A stretch of 64,000 nt of DNA from Nematostella vectensis (GCF_932526225.1 NC_064040.1:13802856-13866855); one strand, 5' to 3'; numbered from the stretch's first letter, positions 21,301 through 38,229 are shown. The notes: a model not told the origin generated them from the letters alone. A program made the numbers and translations.

Positions 21301-23172
21301 TCTAATAAACGCCCAGGGTGTTTATTAAATTTTGATGGTCCGAGGGGGGGCATTCAATAGATAGGAGGTGTTTATCAGAGAGGGGCGTTCTTTACAAACT
21401 ATAACAATATAACAAACCCAAATTTTAGCCGGTGTGGAAAGCGTTTCTTGACATTGAGCAAGGCTCAGCCAGTAGCAGCCGAGCTCAGATTAAGCAAGGA
21501 TGCAATTAAATTTGATTTATATTACTGGGAGGGAGGGTAGGGGGGGCGTTTTATTAAAAAGGGGCATTCATCATAACTTGTAAGCTGAGGGGGGTGTTCC
21601 TTAGATAGGAAGCGTTCTTTAGATAGGGGGCGTTTATTAGATCATTTACGGTAGGTGTTAATCCTTCATCTTCTGGGACAAGGATGTTAAAATGGAGGTC
21701 AGAACTAATTTCAGAGAGAGCTTATAGTACACACACTCCCTAACTCACTTATGAATCTAACTGCATGGAGCAGTCTGCATCTACATTACTGATGGAGAAT
21801 AGTCACATGTGAAGCATATTTGATCATGTCATGCACTATAAAAACTGAGCATTTGCTTGCATCTTTGTGCAAAAAGGGATATAAAGCTGTTTAAACACAA
21901 TCACTTTTAGTTGTAAGAATGTGTATACAGTAGACCAAACCTTGATGACTTCCAGAGCCATATCAGGTGATATGTCCACACACTTCTGAAAACACTCCTG
22001 TGCCTTGGCACGGTTACCAGCCCGCAGAAATGCAAGGCCATTGGCTTTGTTCTCATTCCTGGACCTGGAAAAACACAAAGACACTTAAGTACAATAGCAA
22101 GAAAACTAATCTGAATCCATAGAAAATATCTTAGTAATGAAAAAAAATGTTTTCTCTAGCAACCTTCCTAGTTTAATTGTTTTGTTTTGCCATTAATATA
22201 AAGTATGTATCTGTTTTCTTCCTTTTTCCCCACATTGTAAAATAATTTATAGTGTATTTGTTATGTATTTGCTTTTTTAGTTCTGAAAAACTTTGGAATA
22301 TCAAACACCCTTCTAGTATAGTAGCTGAGGTACTAAATTATGAGGGCACAAGTTACAAATACTGTAAGCTGAAGGTATAGGAAGATGCACTGTCCTGCAC
22401 AGATACAGTACATTTATTTCAAATTGAAAACTCTATTGCAAACATGATTTCCATAATTTTTTTCATGATTTTCAAAGTCTCTGCTGTAACAGCTCGACTC
22501 ACTTTCTTCTTTCTGCTTCTTTGTTTGCCTTGGAAGGGAGGTAAGCTCCATCAAATACAAGAACAGGCTTGACATCATGAAATAGCATCATGTTGATCCT
22601 TTTCAGAACATAATTAATATACCTAACAATTCGAACAAAATACAATTAAAATCATGTATGGAAACACAATTTGTCATACTGTATGTTCAAATAGGCAACT
22701 CCCTGGGCAGTACGCTCGCTATAGCTACCACAAGACAAAGTTTAAGATGGTAAGACATTTATCATGTTATAGGATTGAAATTTGGATTTCTACAAGCTAT
22801 GTACTTGTAACTTTGGAGATTTGTAACATATTTGACATTCACCTATGAATAGTAACAGTTCGGGCATGTAGCTAGGGCGTACGCGGGGCCCTGTGCAAAA
22901 AAAAAAGTGTGGAATTATTTTTTGAAGGATTGTCAAATATTTCACTTTACTGTGTGATATCCATGAATGCCCCCCCCCCTGCAAAGATAGTCTATGCTTG
23001 GTTCTACTCACACAGTTGTTTTCTTGCCCTCCACAAGATCCATGGCACAGCCATAGGCTCCCTTATGCAGCCAACAGTATGCATCTACACCAACTGTCTG
23101 GCCTTTGAATTCACTTATGTTGACAGACCTGTGTATAGGCTTTAAAAGCGGTAATAATCCTTGAATTCCCAT
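15325..23172 (-). CDS. EXO1: Exonuclease 1 (RAD2/XPG-family 5'-3' exonuclease)
   Basis: DNA 5'-3' exonuclease and flap endonuclease of mismatch repair, end resection and replication repair, acting in the nucleus. Eleven exons: 23012-23172, 22503-22622, 21941-22064, 21000-21137, 20201-20410, 19129-19313, 18681-18777, 17404-17795, 16541-17255, 15596-15635, 15325-15488. They total 2346 nt, an uninterrupted 781-aa frame (human is 846). The start [11 protein letters not shown] is the family N-terminus. The XPG-N domain contains [15 protein letters not shown] and [13 protein letters not shown]. The XPG-I domain has [13 protein letters not shown] and [15 protein letters not shown] with the metal-binding acidic residues. 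The H2TH part has [17 protein letters not shown]. Exons 8-9 encode a Ser/Glu-rich disordered tail, and the last exon has a PIP-box-like QSILSHFEY followed by basic residues. Intron 5 is GC-AG, intron 6 is U12-like, intron 7 carries a donor-derived tandem repeat. Confidence 0.96.
18165..18690. repeat. 76-bp tandem repeat grown from the EXO1 exon 7 donor
   Basis: About seven units of 76 bp occur (for example GGCTAGAGGA recurs at 18231 and 18307), with cores CTAATATAACAGGTATAAAT and TGCTGCCAGTATGTTTGTGG. Read on the minus strand each unit contains CACAAAG|GTACACACC, identical or nearly so to the genuine exon 7 donor at 18681. The array therefore carries six or so decoy donors directly downstream of the real one. 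Confidence 0.9.
18778..19128 (-). other. U12-type (minor spliceosome) intron in EXO1
   Basis: The donor reads GTATCCTTG, matching the U12 5' splice consensus (RTATCCTTT) at 8 of 9 positions. CTCCTTGAC, close to the U12 branch consensus TTCCTTRAY, has its branch A 12 nt before the AG acceptor. No long polypyrimidine tract is present, as expected for U12 introns. The join is phase 2 and gives ...HFAG then [15 protein letters not shown], aligning with the EXO1 family. Confidence 0.85.
19314..20200 (-). other. GC-AG intron in EXO1
   Basis: Exon 5 ends AACAAG and the intron starts GCATGT; the next exon starts after CATGTGCAG. Only this join keeps phase 0 and the family-like continuation (NINK then [10 protein letters not shown]). 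No in-phase GT alternative nearby gives a comparable protein. Confidence 0.65.
21289..21653. mobile_element. TIR element with TA flanks, ~365 bp
   Basis: The ends are perfect 24-bp inverted repeats, CCGTAAATGATCTAATAAAC then GCCC, flanked by TA on both sides. The internal sequence is G-rich on the plus strand and has several GGGG-CGTT-TAGATAGG style sub-repeats. It is inserted in EXO1 intron 3. TA flanks suggest a Tc1/mariner-like or related mobiliser. Confidence 0.88.
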
Positions 23173-23757
23173 AGCTTTTGATAAAATTCACAGTAAAATT
23201 AGAAGAAATCCTAGTATTCGTTCAGATGACCGTCACTTGATTTCAAAATTCATCAATCAAGGAATGCGCAACCTGTGCCGTGTTGTGGGGAGTGAATGGC
23301 TGTCCAGGATAGTGTAAAAATAACAGGTCAACAATGATGGGTCTAGAAAATTATCTCAGTCTCAGGTATCCATGCAATTTCCTCCTGTAGGTATCAAATG
23401 TTCATGATTTGCAGTTCAAAACAAACGATAAACCACGCGTCACTTCAGGGACGTTCGTGTTCAAATCCAATGCCAGATCAGCTCTTCTTCTGCAATTTTC
23501 CAACGCTCCGAATTCGGAATTCAAATTGTAAGCACTCCTCAGGATAATCAATAAGTCAAATAATCATTGAATGTCTAAATCAAGCTAAAACAAGGAGTAA
23601 AAATGCGTTAAAGACTGACAAAACTGTTTGTAGCGCGAAAAAGCTCTGTTTGCAAACTAAAGTTTCCCGCTCGACTTGCTCGCCCCAGCCTCCTCGACCT
23701 ACCTGATCGCATCGGCCTGAGTACTAATGTTGTTAACACGTACGAAAGAAATCCAAG
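23173..23757. promoter_or_regulatory. Divergent promoter region of EXO1 and YIPF4
   Basis: 585 bp separates the two start codons, which point away from each other. TTTCCCGC at 23663-23670 matches the E2F consensus TTTSSCGC. CAAGATGGCGGC at 23754-23765 matches the YY1 motif and overlaps the YIPF4 start codon, a known arrangement in metazoan promoters. No TATA box is evident. A shared bidirectional promoter is inferred. Confidence 0.6.
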
Positions 23758-28372
<4,615 letters not shown>

Positions 28373-29336
28373 TTTATCTCTCTAGATCGATCCCATGCCT
28401 CAAAGTGGATGGGTCTTGGGAATTAGAACTGAAGAACACTGGAACATATTTAAAAAGGAATGTTTTTAAAAGGAAATCAAACAATGTGCAATGTGACCAA
28501 TCTAAAAAAATTAAAAAAAACAGAGAACTGTTTTCTGCAGTTATTGATAAAAAAAGATACATTTGGACAGGGAATATTGTGTATTAAGAATGTGTTTTTG
28601 TTCATATTGCCTTGTTTAGGGGCAGCGGTGTGGTCCTAAAAGGGTGTGGTGTTGGAGTTGGGGCAATTTTGAGGGGTGTTGGCTGCCTGGCGGGTTTTGT
28701 GTAGAGTACAGCTAAAAATAAATACAGTTTTAAAAATGTGTGATTCGTCTTTTATCAAGCAATTAATTTATACCTATGACGTTAAATACATATTAATGTA
28801 CATGCCAACTTCACATTAAGAAAAAAAAAAAGTAGGTGCCCTCCTTTCCTGTGGCCACTTGTTGTTTGGCAATCTCCAAGGTTTCTAATCTCAGTACTAT
28901 TTATTCCATTTCCTATTATCCCGATCCCCCTGGGATTATCAATGCTCTGAAGAAAAGACTTCTTTATATTGAAAACTTGGGGCAGGATGTTGGGATGTTA
29001 TCTGGTTTTTATTTCTCAACAAAAATAAAGCAGTCATCACATTGATTTTATAATGCTTTTATTTAGTCACTACAGAAAACAAGTCTAACAAAAGAAAAAA
29101 AGATGCCCTTGTTAACAAAAAACGGCTCCACTGATCCCTTTACCATTAGATGAAATAGGGACCAGGGCACGGCAAAGTGTGCCTCGGAGTGGAAAGATAG
29201 AATTATCCAAAGGCTTGCCATGAATTCCGATTTATGTGAACAAGGGCGGCGCTGTGTGTCACATCAGGGTTGATAAGATCTACTTCGGTTTAAAGGTCAA
29301 TCCATGGTTTCAAGACTCAGTCCAGCCTGCACCCCT
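28373..29336. other. YIPF4 3' UTR and ferritin A 3' UTR (convergent)
   Basis: The YIPF4 3' end is near 28717-28745. The ferritin A transcript ends from the other side, with AATAAA on the minus strand at about 29058-29063. From about 28655 rightwards the sequence is duplicated at 33205 onwards, so part of the YIPF4 3' UTR is inside the ferritin duplication. Confidence 0.75.
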
Positions 29337-31012
<1,676 letters not shown>

Positions 31013-31079
31013 CTTGAACGAGTTTTATGGCAAGGATAAAAGTAAAACTGAAAAGTTTTGGAAATTCGCGTGTGAGTCC

Positions 31080-31112
31080 TGTTTCGGTTCAATCACTGTT
31101 GAAGCAGAAAAC
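31080..31112 (-). promoter_or_regulatory. Iron-responsive element, ferritin A leader
   Basis: On the minus strand the core at 31088-31104 reads C-TTCAA-CAGTGA-TTGAA: bulged C, a 5-bp fully paired upper stem and the canonical CAGUGN loop. Flanking bases form a lower stem (TTTC.G with CGAAA, one mismatch). It lies 5' of the ferritin A start codon, in the position expected for translational repression by IRP. Confidence 0.92.
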
Positions 31113-32069
31113 GGGGATCTAAGGTTCACAGTGCAAACAACTCAATATATAGCCGAGACCATCAGGGCGTTCACTTGGGAAATACAGTGATTCGATTGGT
31201 TGGCGGGTTCCTGATTTACAGTGACATGGGATCTTGCAACTCAGATATAGTTACGCTGAAACCCAAAACCCGAAGGTCGTCGCACATATTTTTCGAATCA
31301 CGTTTTTTTGGCTTCTTTGACATTCTTTTGTATGCGTATGCTTCTGCAATTCGCAAAGAATTAGGCTCATATGCAATAATTTTGTGATCTCGATCGTGAT
31401 GTTTCGAAAATCAGGTTGGATGAGACACCATTTTAGGGTTATGAAGGTTGTTGAAAGGGAGAAGGGTTATTCCCCATCCAAATTCGATCTCCATCTTAAG
31501 CATTCTACCGAAGTCTGATATAACTTTTAGGTTCCTAGAATATATTGGGAAGATGGGGGTACCAGAAGAAAGAGAAACGAGCGCTTGAATATTTTAAATG
31601 TGCAAACTTAAATGATACTGGGGCAAGAAGACATTTCCGACATTGAAGTTTTTGGAAACTCGATAACAGGACGCTGCTCACGTTACGCTTGCTATCACCA
31701 TTTGGCAATAAAAAATAATTATTTTGACAACGTTATCTGCACGTTGTCTGGACAACAAAAGGCTGGTGTGAGTTTATCATTCATTTATTATATTATCATT
31801 ACGATTGGTAGACTTAAAAAGGCGGGAAGAAAAAATGGATGGACAAACAAAATAGCACGCATTGCAAGTGATGGCGGTATGAGAATTCTTCTTATTATTG
31901 ACATTGTTTACGCATTCCGCGGAAAAGGGGTATCTCAAATTACACACTTTTTTATAAGAACATCCTATCTTTCAGCTGAGGCTGGGACTTTGCAAAAAAA
32001 TAAAAAATAAAACAATAACAATAGTATTTCAAGGTTATTATTTTATCATTTAAGGTTGTTATTACAACC
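31113..32069. other. Ferritin A upstream region
   Basis: No exon is seen. It is collinear with ferritin B upstream DNA (36227-38230), sharing ACTCAATATATAGCCGAGAC just beyond the IRE, which supplies a TATATA motif in a plausible promoter position on the minus strand. The empty site of the 728-bp insertion in copy B is at about 31557-31565. Confidence 0.6.
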
Positions 32070-32490
32070 CCTTGGATCAGTTGTCTTTCCTTGCTTGGTC
32101 CCTCGCCCCCTCCCGTGACGCCCCTTGGATCAGTTGTCTACCCTTGCTCGGTCCCTCATCCCCTCCCGTCACGCCCCTTGGATCAGTTTTCTTCCCTTGC
32201 TTGGTCCCTCATCCCCTCCCGTCACGTCCCTTGGGTCAGTTGTCTATCCTTGCTTGGTCCCTTATCCCCTCCCGTCACGCCCCTTGGGTCAGTTATCTTC
32301 CCTTGCTTGGTCCCTCATCCCCTCCCGTCACGCCCCTGGGGTCAGTTGTCTTCCTTTGCATAGTCCCTTATCCCCTCCCGTCACGCCCCTTGGGTCAGTT
32401 GTCTTCCCTTTCTTGGTCCCTTATCCCCTACCGTCAAGCCCCTGGGGTCAGTTGTCTTCCCTTGCTTGGTCTCTCATCCTTCGCTGTTAT
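32070..32490. repeat. 53-bp minisatellite, array A
   Basis: About 8 copies of a 53-bp unit containing CTTGCTTGGTCCCTCATCCC and GTCACGCCCCTTGGGTCAGT. The unit lacks stop codons in all three plus-strand frames, giving overlapping Pro/Ser/Leu-rich frames that I do not regard as genes. Confidence 0.95.
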
Positions 32491-32564
32491 AATCTGAAGG
32501 CTTTACAAGGTGTGTGTGTGGCTTCTGCCGCACCCCTACCGTGTCTACCGTGTTCCTTAGTTAA

Positions 32565-32905
32565 CCCGACACTGACAGCCATGGAAAGCTTTCAGGCACG
32601 TACTGATAAGGGCTTAGCCAATGGGTGTCCGAGGAACGAACTACCCCCCCCCCCCCATGGGTGTGTCGGTTTGTTACCCTTGGGCTACCGTGACTTACGT
32701 AATGTTTACAATGTTGCTACGGCTACAGATGTCACCATTAACTTGTTACACTGCTAGTGCGCATGGCAAGCTACACACGTGATTATTATGATTGACAGCA
32801 TTCCAATCATTTTTGCAGTCAAAGTCTAAAAATGTACTAAAACCTAATTCTACCGACGGCTAGGTCTGAAGCCTACTTAGGTATACTTTGTGTGAGCTCC
32901 CCTGT
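32565..32905. repeat. ~340-bp dispersed repeat, copy 1
   Basis: This matches 46288-46605 in the same orientation. Shared blocks include CACTGACAGCCATGGAAAGC, ATTGACAGCATTCCAATCAT and TACCGACGGCTAGGTCTGAA. It ends at different flanks in the two copies. No TIR or coding frame is seen; a solo LTR or SINE-like element is possible. Confidence 0.85.
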
Positions 32906-33204
32906 GAAAATTTTGCCATTTTCAAATAAATGAAATGCTTACGTCGCTGTTCTTACAGATTGTGGACTTTAAAAGCACACTAGCATACACACATTGGCAC
33001 CAGTCGGGCCAAGACGGGACGCTAGCACAGTCTATTACCCGTGCAGTTCGGCAACCATGGACAGCTGTTTCGTCCTTATTAGGACTCGTCAGCATGGCAT
33101 AGCCGGTTTTCCTCAGTTAAACTTCATCGGCAAAATGGTCGGATTAATGGTCCTCTAGCACATTAAACTATCATTAAAAAATCACACAACATCTCATACT
33201 GGCT
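32906..33204. other. Unique spacer between duplication units
   Basis: I see no gene or clear repeat. It contains a short near-palindromic stretch around 33050-33100 (CATGGACAG...CAGCATGG) of doubtful meaning. Confidence 0.4.
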
Positions 33205-33585
33205 GGAGGGAGGGCGATTTTAAGGGGTGTGGGCTACTTGGGTTTTGTGTAGAGTACAGTTAAAAATGAATACAAACAGTTAAGAAATATGTAATATCGT
33301 CTTTTATCAAGCAATCAATTTATACCTATAACGTTTTATACATATTTATGTAAACTCTGCATTCGTTTAAGAATAGAGAAAAAAAAAACGCTTAGAAAAG
33401 TGAGCCCTCCTTTCCCGCCAACACTGTTGTTGTTTGGAATTTTTCAATGTTTCTAATCTCAGTACTATTTATTCAATTTCCTTCTATTACCCCTATCCCC
33501 TCGGCATTTTCAATGCTCTAAAGAAGAGACTTTGTTATAAAATTTTGCAGGGCTCATAAGTAGGGGGCAATCATCTGTATTATGT

Positions 33586-34030
33586 AAGTGTCACGGCGTT
33601 TTTCTTAAGATCAGGCTATTTTTAGACGCCCGGATTAGCCAATCAGATGACAGGGCGGAAAAATTAGCTTCCACTAACAGTATCAAAATACTTTTGAATG
33701 ATAATATGGCCTCTCAGCGAGAGAATTTCGAGATCGAATATTGCTTTGCAAGAGCAAGAAAAAATATCCTCGTAGCAACATTTGAATCCACTTATAGAGA
33801 AAAATAATCCAAAGCTAGTAAGAAAATTTTCCTTTCTATGTGGCTAAAAGGATTAAGAAAGTAGGAGGCATATGACGATGTAGTGAGACTTTGAAAGGCA
33901 AGCGTCGTTTTTCCCCTTCTCGGTCGTCATTTTGGATTCCTTGAGAGAAAGTCAATTTTTCCGTCCTGTCATCTGATTGGCTAATCCGCGCGTCTAAAAA
34001 TAGCCTGATCCTTGGAAACGCCGTGACACA
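33586..34030. mobile_element. TIR (MITE-like) element in duplication unit B
   Basis: The ends are inverted repeats of about 75 bp, GTGTCACGGCGTTT...ATCAGGCTATTTTTAGACGC...GATTAGCCAATCAGATGACA, repeated inverted at 33950-34030. An outer, weaker inverted pair (GCTCATAAGTAGGGG at about 33553 and CCCCTGTTTTATGTGAGC near 34065) may be the true ends or an older element. No such element is in the matching place of unit A. Confidence 0.85.
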
Positions 34031-34431
34031 ATTAGTACCAGAATATGGGCAAGTTGATTGCGCCCCTGTTTTATGTGAGCTTTAGGAAGGGGTACATGCC
34101 ATAGTCATAGTCATAATCAACACAAATATAGCAGTCATCACATTGATTTTATAATGCTTTTATTAAGTCACTAGAAAAAAACAAGTCTAACAAAAGAAAA
34201 GAAAACAAAGATGCCCTTGTTAACAAAAAACGGCTCCCCTAATTCGTTTATCTATTAGATAAAATAGGGACCAGGGCACAGCAGTGCAAAGATAGAATTA
34301 TCCAAAGGCTTGCCATGAATTCCGATTTATGTGAACAAGGGCGGCGCTGTGTGTCACATCAAGGTTGATAAGATCTACTACGGTTCAAAGGTCAATCCAC
34401 TGGTTCAAGACTCAGTCTGGCATGCAGCCCT

Positions 34432-36126
34432 CTAGTCATCGAGGGTGTGCTTGTCGAACTGGAATTCTCCCAGGCCAGGGCCAACACGCTTCAGGTTGGT
34501 CATATGACCAGCAAGCTCCTTGATGGCTTCCACTTGCTCAGTCAGGTAATGCGACTCGAGCCAGTCTTGCATCTAAAAATCACACGAAATAAGGTTAGTA
34601 GGGCTTTAAAAAGTCAGGTTACTTTTCAGAACACAGGGAGCCCACGTACCTGGGAGTCACCGTGCTTCTCGGCGACCTTGTGCAGATCATGTAAGGCCTG
34701 GTTGACATGTTTTTCCAGGTCAAGAGCTGCCTGAATGACATCCTGTCCACAACCCCAGTCGTCGCGCTCAGGGCGCTAATATATGTAAAAATTCATGGGC
34801 GCTTAGCACACTAGCGAAGATGTAAATGATATAACATTACAGCAGGCCCTATGACTGAGTGTTGTGTAAGATAGTATAGACATAGAAAACAAATGCTCAA
34901 AAAACAAATATAAGAGAACTTTGATCTTATTTCTTAAACCTTGATGTCTTGAAGCACAATGCGGCCTCCACGTTGCAGCTGGAACTTGGCAAGCTGGAAA
35001 TGGAGACAGAGAGATAACAAGTTAAGCTATTGCCGCTGTTTTTATACAGTACGAATCATTTGATTTTTTATGCGAAAACAACATTTTATTTTGGATTCCC
35101 TTTTTACGCTTGTATTTCTTTTATCCTCCTCGCCCCCACACTCGTCTTGTAGGGTAGTAGCGTTTTACGACAGCACTAGAGCGTCGCACTTGGTGAACAC
35201 AACAAAAAGCGGTACTTACCTTCTCGGCATGCTCGCGCTCTTCATGCGAGGCCTCCATGAAGTACTTGTGGAATCCAGGCAAAGCTACATCATCACGGTC
35301 GAAATGAAAGGCCTGGTAAATAAGAGTAAACAAAATCTTGTAATGATAACAAGGACAAAATTTGAAGATTTTGACGAATAAAAAAAAACTAATACAATAC
35401 TATTGCAGAGTTGAATTTGAAGTTGAAGAAATGGGACAGACAAAATAAAAAACATTCAATATTTGACTTAAGGGCTTTGGAAATTTCAGAAAAAAATGTG
35501 AGAATGAACGACCTCTCAAAATGAAATGGTCTGCCCCTTACTCTGAAAATCACGAAATTCGTAAAACTAAGAGTAACAAGAGAGAGATATGTGAATAGAT
35601 CAAAGCTACCGCAAAGGACGCTGGGGCAAACCCGTGGTTTGACAGGTATGGATTGGTTGGAATACGACACCCGAATAAACATCACGTATCTTCTGGTCTT
35701 GCTGTTTGCCAAAGTCACGAGATGCGTTCGGGTCACGAGACGACGACTCGAACTTGACTCGAACTCTTTTAAGAGAGACCAGAGACTCAAAAATAGTCTC
35801 TAGGGAATCTAAAAAGTCAGTTCAATTTGGCGGAGGGTTATTTAAGTTAGAGGGCTTAGAGTTATTGAGGTTCTCAACTAGAATCACTTTATTTCTAGGT
35901 AACCGTATTAGGTTGATTTGTCGGGCCAAGTATTTAAACGTTCATTTGGTGTTGGCTCGATTTCATAAAATCTAACGCTACGCAAAAACAAATCGTTGGG
36001 TAAAATTCCGCCTTTACGCACCATCGACATGTAGACGTAGCTGGCGTACAACTCGAGGTTGATCTGCTTGTTGACGCCCGCCTCGGACTCCTCGTGATAG
36101 TTCTGACGGCAAACTGAGAACGACAT
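34432..36126 (-). CDS. Ferritin heavy-type subunit, copy B
   Basis: Paralogue of copy A with the same five-exon structure: 36022-36126, 35220-35312, 34940-34993, 34650-34775, 34432-34572, 172 aa, exon sizes identical (105, 93, 54, 126, 141 nt). All ferroxidase ligands are kept. Differences are conservative (start MSFSVCRQ instead of [16 protein letters not shown] instead of [16 protein letters not shown] instead of FMKASHEE, and LDKHTLDD-type C-terminus). The Tyr to Phe change is in the YHFDRDD segment, not at the ferroxidase Tyr of LELYASY. Its leader keeps an IRE (36202-36218). The frame is intact, so it is probably a working gene rather than a pseudogene. Confidence 0.96.
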
Positions 36127-36193
36127 CTTGAACGAGTTTTATGGCAAGGATAAAAATAAAACTGAAAATTTTTGGAAATTCGTGTGTGAGTCC

Positions 36194-36226
36194 TGTTTCG
36201 GTTCAAACACTGTTGAAGCAGAAAAC
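36194..36226 (-). promoter_or_regulatory. Iron-responsive element, ferritin B leader
   Basis: On the minus strand the core at 36202-36218 reads C-TTCAA-CAGTGT-TTGAA, a bulged C, perfect 5-bp upper stem and CAGUGU loop. Only the variable sixth loop base differs from copy A (U instead of A). Canonical IRP contact bases are conserved. Confidence 0.92.
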
Positions 36227-36648
36227 GGGGATCTAAGGTTCTCAGTGCAAACAACTCAATATATAGCCGAGACTATCAGGGGCGTGCACCTGAGAAATAC
36301 AGTGATTTGATTGGTTGGCGGGTTCCTGATTTACAGTGACATGGGATCTTGCGGCTCAGATAGTTACGCTGAAATCCAAAACCCGAAGGTCGTGGCACAG
36401 TTTTTTATTTCGAGTCACGTTTTTTGGCTTCTTTGATTCTTTTGTTTGCGTATGCTTTTGCAATTGACAAAGGGTTAGACGCAATAATTTTGTGTCTCGA
36501 AGGCGTGTTTCGAAATTCAGGTTTGGATGAGACAATGAGACAGGGTTTTGAAGGTTGTTATGAGGGAGCGGGATTATTTCCCATCCAAATTCGATGATAT
36601 CTCCATAACTTTTAGATACGTAGAGTATATTGGGAAAGGGGGTAGCAG

Positions 36649-37376
36649 CAGTCTCGTACCCAGACGCCGCGCGGTGCATGACGGTCAGGATGCGGTTTCG
36701 GGGTCGGAATTCGCTTGGCGTCTGGCAGAATTCAGGAAATATTCTTACAAGTTTTTCAAATATCTAGCAAGCAGCGTTTTTATTACCGTTTTTTTTTATT
36801 TTTTTTGTGCACAAGTCCAAGGGCCTACCTACACACACTCGTTGTAAACCATTTAGTTTTATTTTCGGTGGTTCCCTGTTCAATTAGATGATATTTTCGT
36901 TTCGTAAAACCCAAGACGGCGGACGACACTGGTGAGCTCGATACATCATTTCATGAAATGAATTTGGATGGTCTGAATGTTCTGGCACTAATTTCAACTC
37001 ATACTGCTCTGGTTGGATTGTATTTATCAAAAATATACACTTTCAGAGATATAGTTCGAATACTGTCTTTATGTTCCCTAGAATAAGCTCTAGAGCGAGG
37101 AAGTCACTATTCGCACATGATCTTACGCAGAATTCCAAACTCCAGGAAAGTATTTAGGTTATTTCTGCAGTTGTCATGTGCACATGGAATTTTACAGGCA
37201 AGAAATGCAGTATGGATAGGTCCTTCTTCGTCTGTGAAAATTCGTAACATTTTTGCTCGCCGATTTCGTCTGCCATCTTGGATCTGTAATCTGCCAGTCG
37301 TTATTTTTTTCTGTCTTCGCTTCAGGATTCCTGTGTATGTCCGCGCAACAGCAAATAACGACTGGGTACGAGTCTG
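36649..37376. mobile_element. 728-bp insertion with 9-bp target-site duplication
   Basis: The ends are CAGTCTCGTACCCAG and, inverted, CAGACTCGTACCCAG. It is flanked on both sides by GGGTAGCAG (36640-36648 and 37377-37385). The matching place in unit A (about 31555) has a single GGGTACCAG and no insert. The interior has no transposase. Nine-bp duplications point to Mutator-like or a similar superfamily. Confidence 0.9.
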
Positions 37377-37385
37377 GGGTAGCAG

Positions 37386-38229
37386 AACAAAGAGAAACAA
37401 GGGAGGGGGGAAGGGCAGGCTCCTTTAAGCCTTTAACTAAACGCTTGAATATTATAAATTTGCAAATTTCAATGAGACATTAGCCCTAGCATTGGAGTTT
37501 TGTCGTGTAGAAACGTGATCAGTGGCCTCTTGGAAACTCGATAACAGGACACTGCTCACATTACTCTTGCTATCACCATTTGGTAATGAAAAATAATTCT
37601 TTTTTTAGCACGTTACGTTATGTTGCCTTTAACCGTACTAGTCAAGTTTAGCGTTATACACCAAAGTTTCTGTACTTGAGTATTTGTACATGACACTTAC
37701 ATACAATTTTCGACTCCCAGACGGGGCGCTTATTTGAGGGAGGCGCTTATTCTACTAATACAGTTCCGTTGTCTCTATTTTGTCATTATTACAACTTGAA
37801 ATTTTTTTTTCTTTAATTTCAATAGACGCTTGTGAGACGTTATAACCCTTACTCAGCTTATGCATGCCTTCTGTTCGAAAATTAAATGTCCAAGCAACAG
37901 TAGTTCTAAATTTTTTGGACAACAAAAGGCCGGTGTAAGTTTATCATTAATTTGTTATATCATGGACAAACGAAATAGCACGCATTGCAACTCTATCAAA
38001 GTTTATGGCGGTATCAGAATTCTTCTTATGATTGACATGTTAGTAGAGGCTCCGTGATGTTTATGGGTTCCACGGAAAAGGGGTATCTCAAAATTTCAGC
38101 TAAAGCTGGGACTTTTTACTTCGGGGGCATTTAAAGGCTGAAAATATTCTTAACGATGCACAAATGATCAATAACAATAGTATTTCAAGGTTATTTTTTA
38201 TTATTTAAGGTTGTTATAACAACTCCTTG
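37386..38229. other. Upstream remainder of duplication unit B
   Basis: It continues the similarity to 31566-32069 (for example GGACAACAAAAGGC.GGTG and AAAAGGGGTATCTCAAA), with extra sequence around 37610-37860 absent from unit A. No exon is seen. Confidence 0.5.

Noticed and set aside
31612..32010. 132-codon plus-strand frame in ferritin A upstream DNA
   Set aside because: Not preserved in the duplicated unit B, where frameshifts and stops break it; composition is non-coding.
32072..32757. Pro/Ser/Leu-rich plus-strand open frames (also 38236-39832)
   Set aside because: Translations of the 53-bp minisatellite in three registers; no start context, splice signals or family similarity.
34447..34734. 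Plus-strand open frames over ferritin exons (also 29304-29558, 35070-35381)
   Set aside because: Antisense shadows of ferritin exons 2, 4 and 5.
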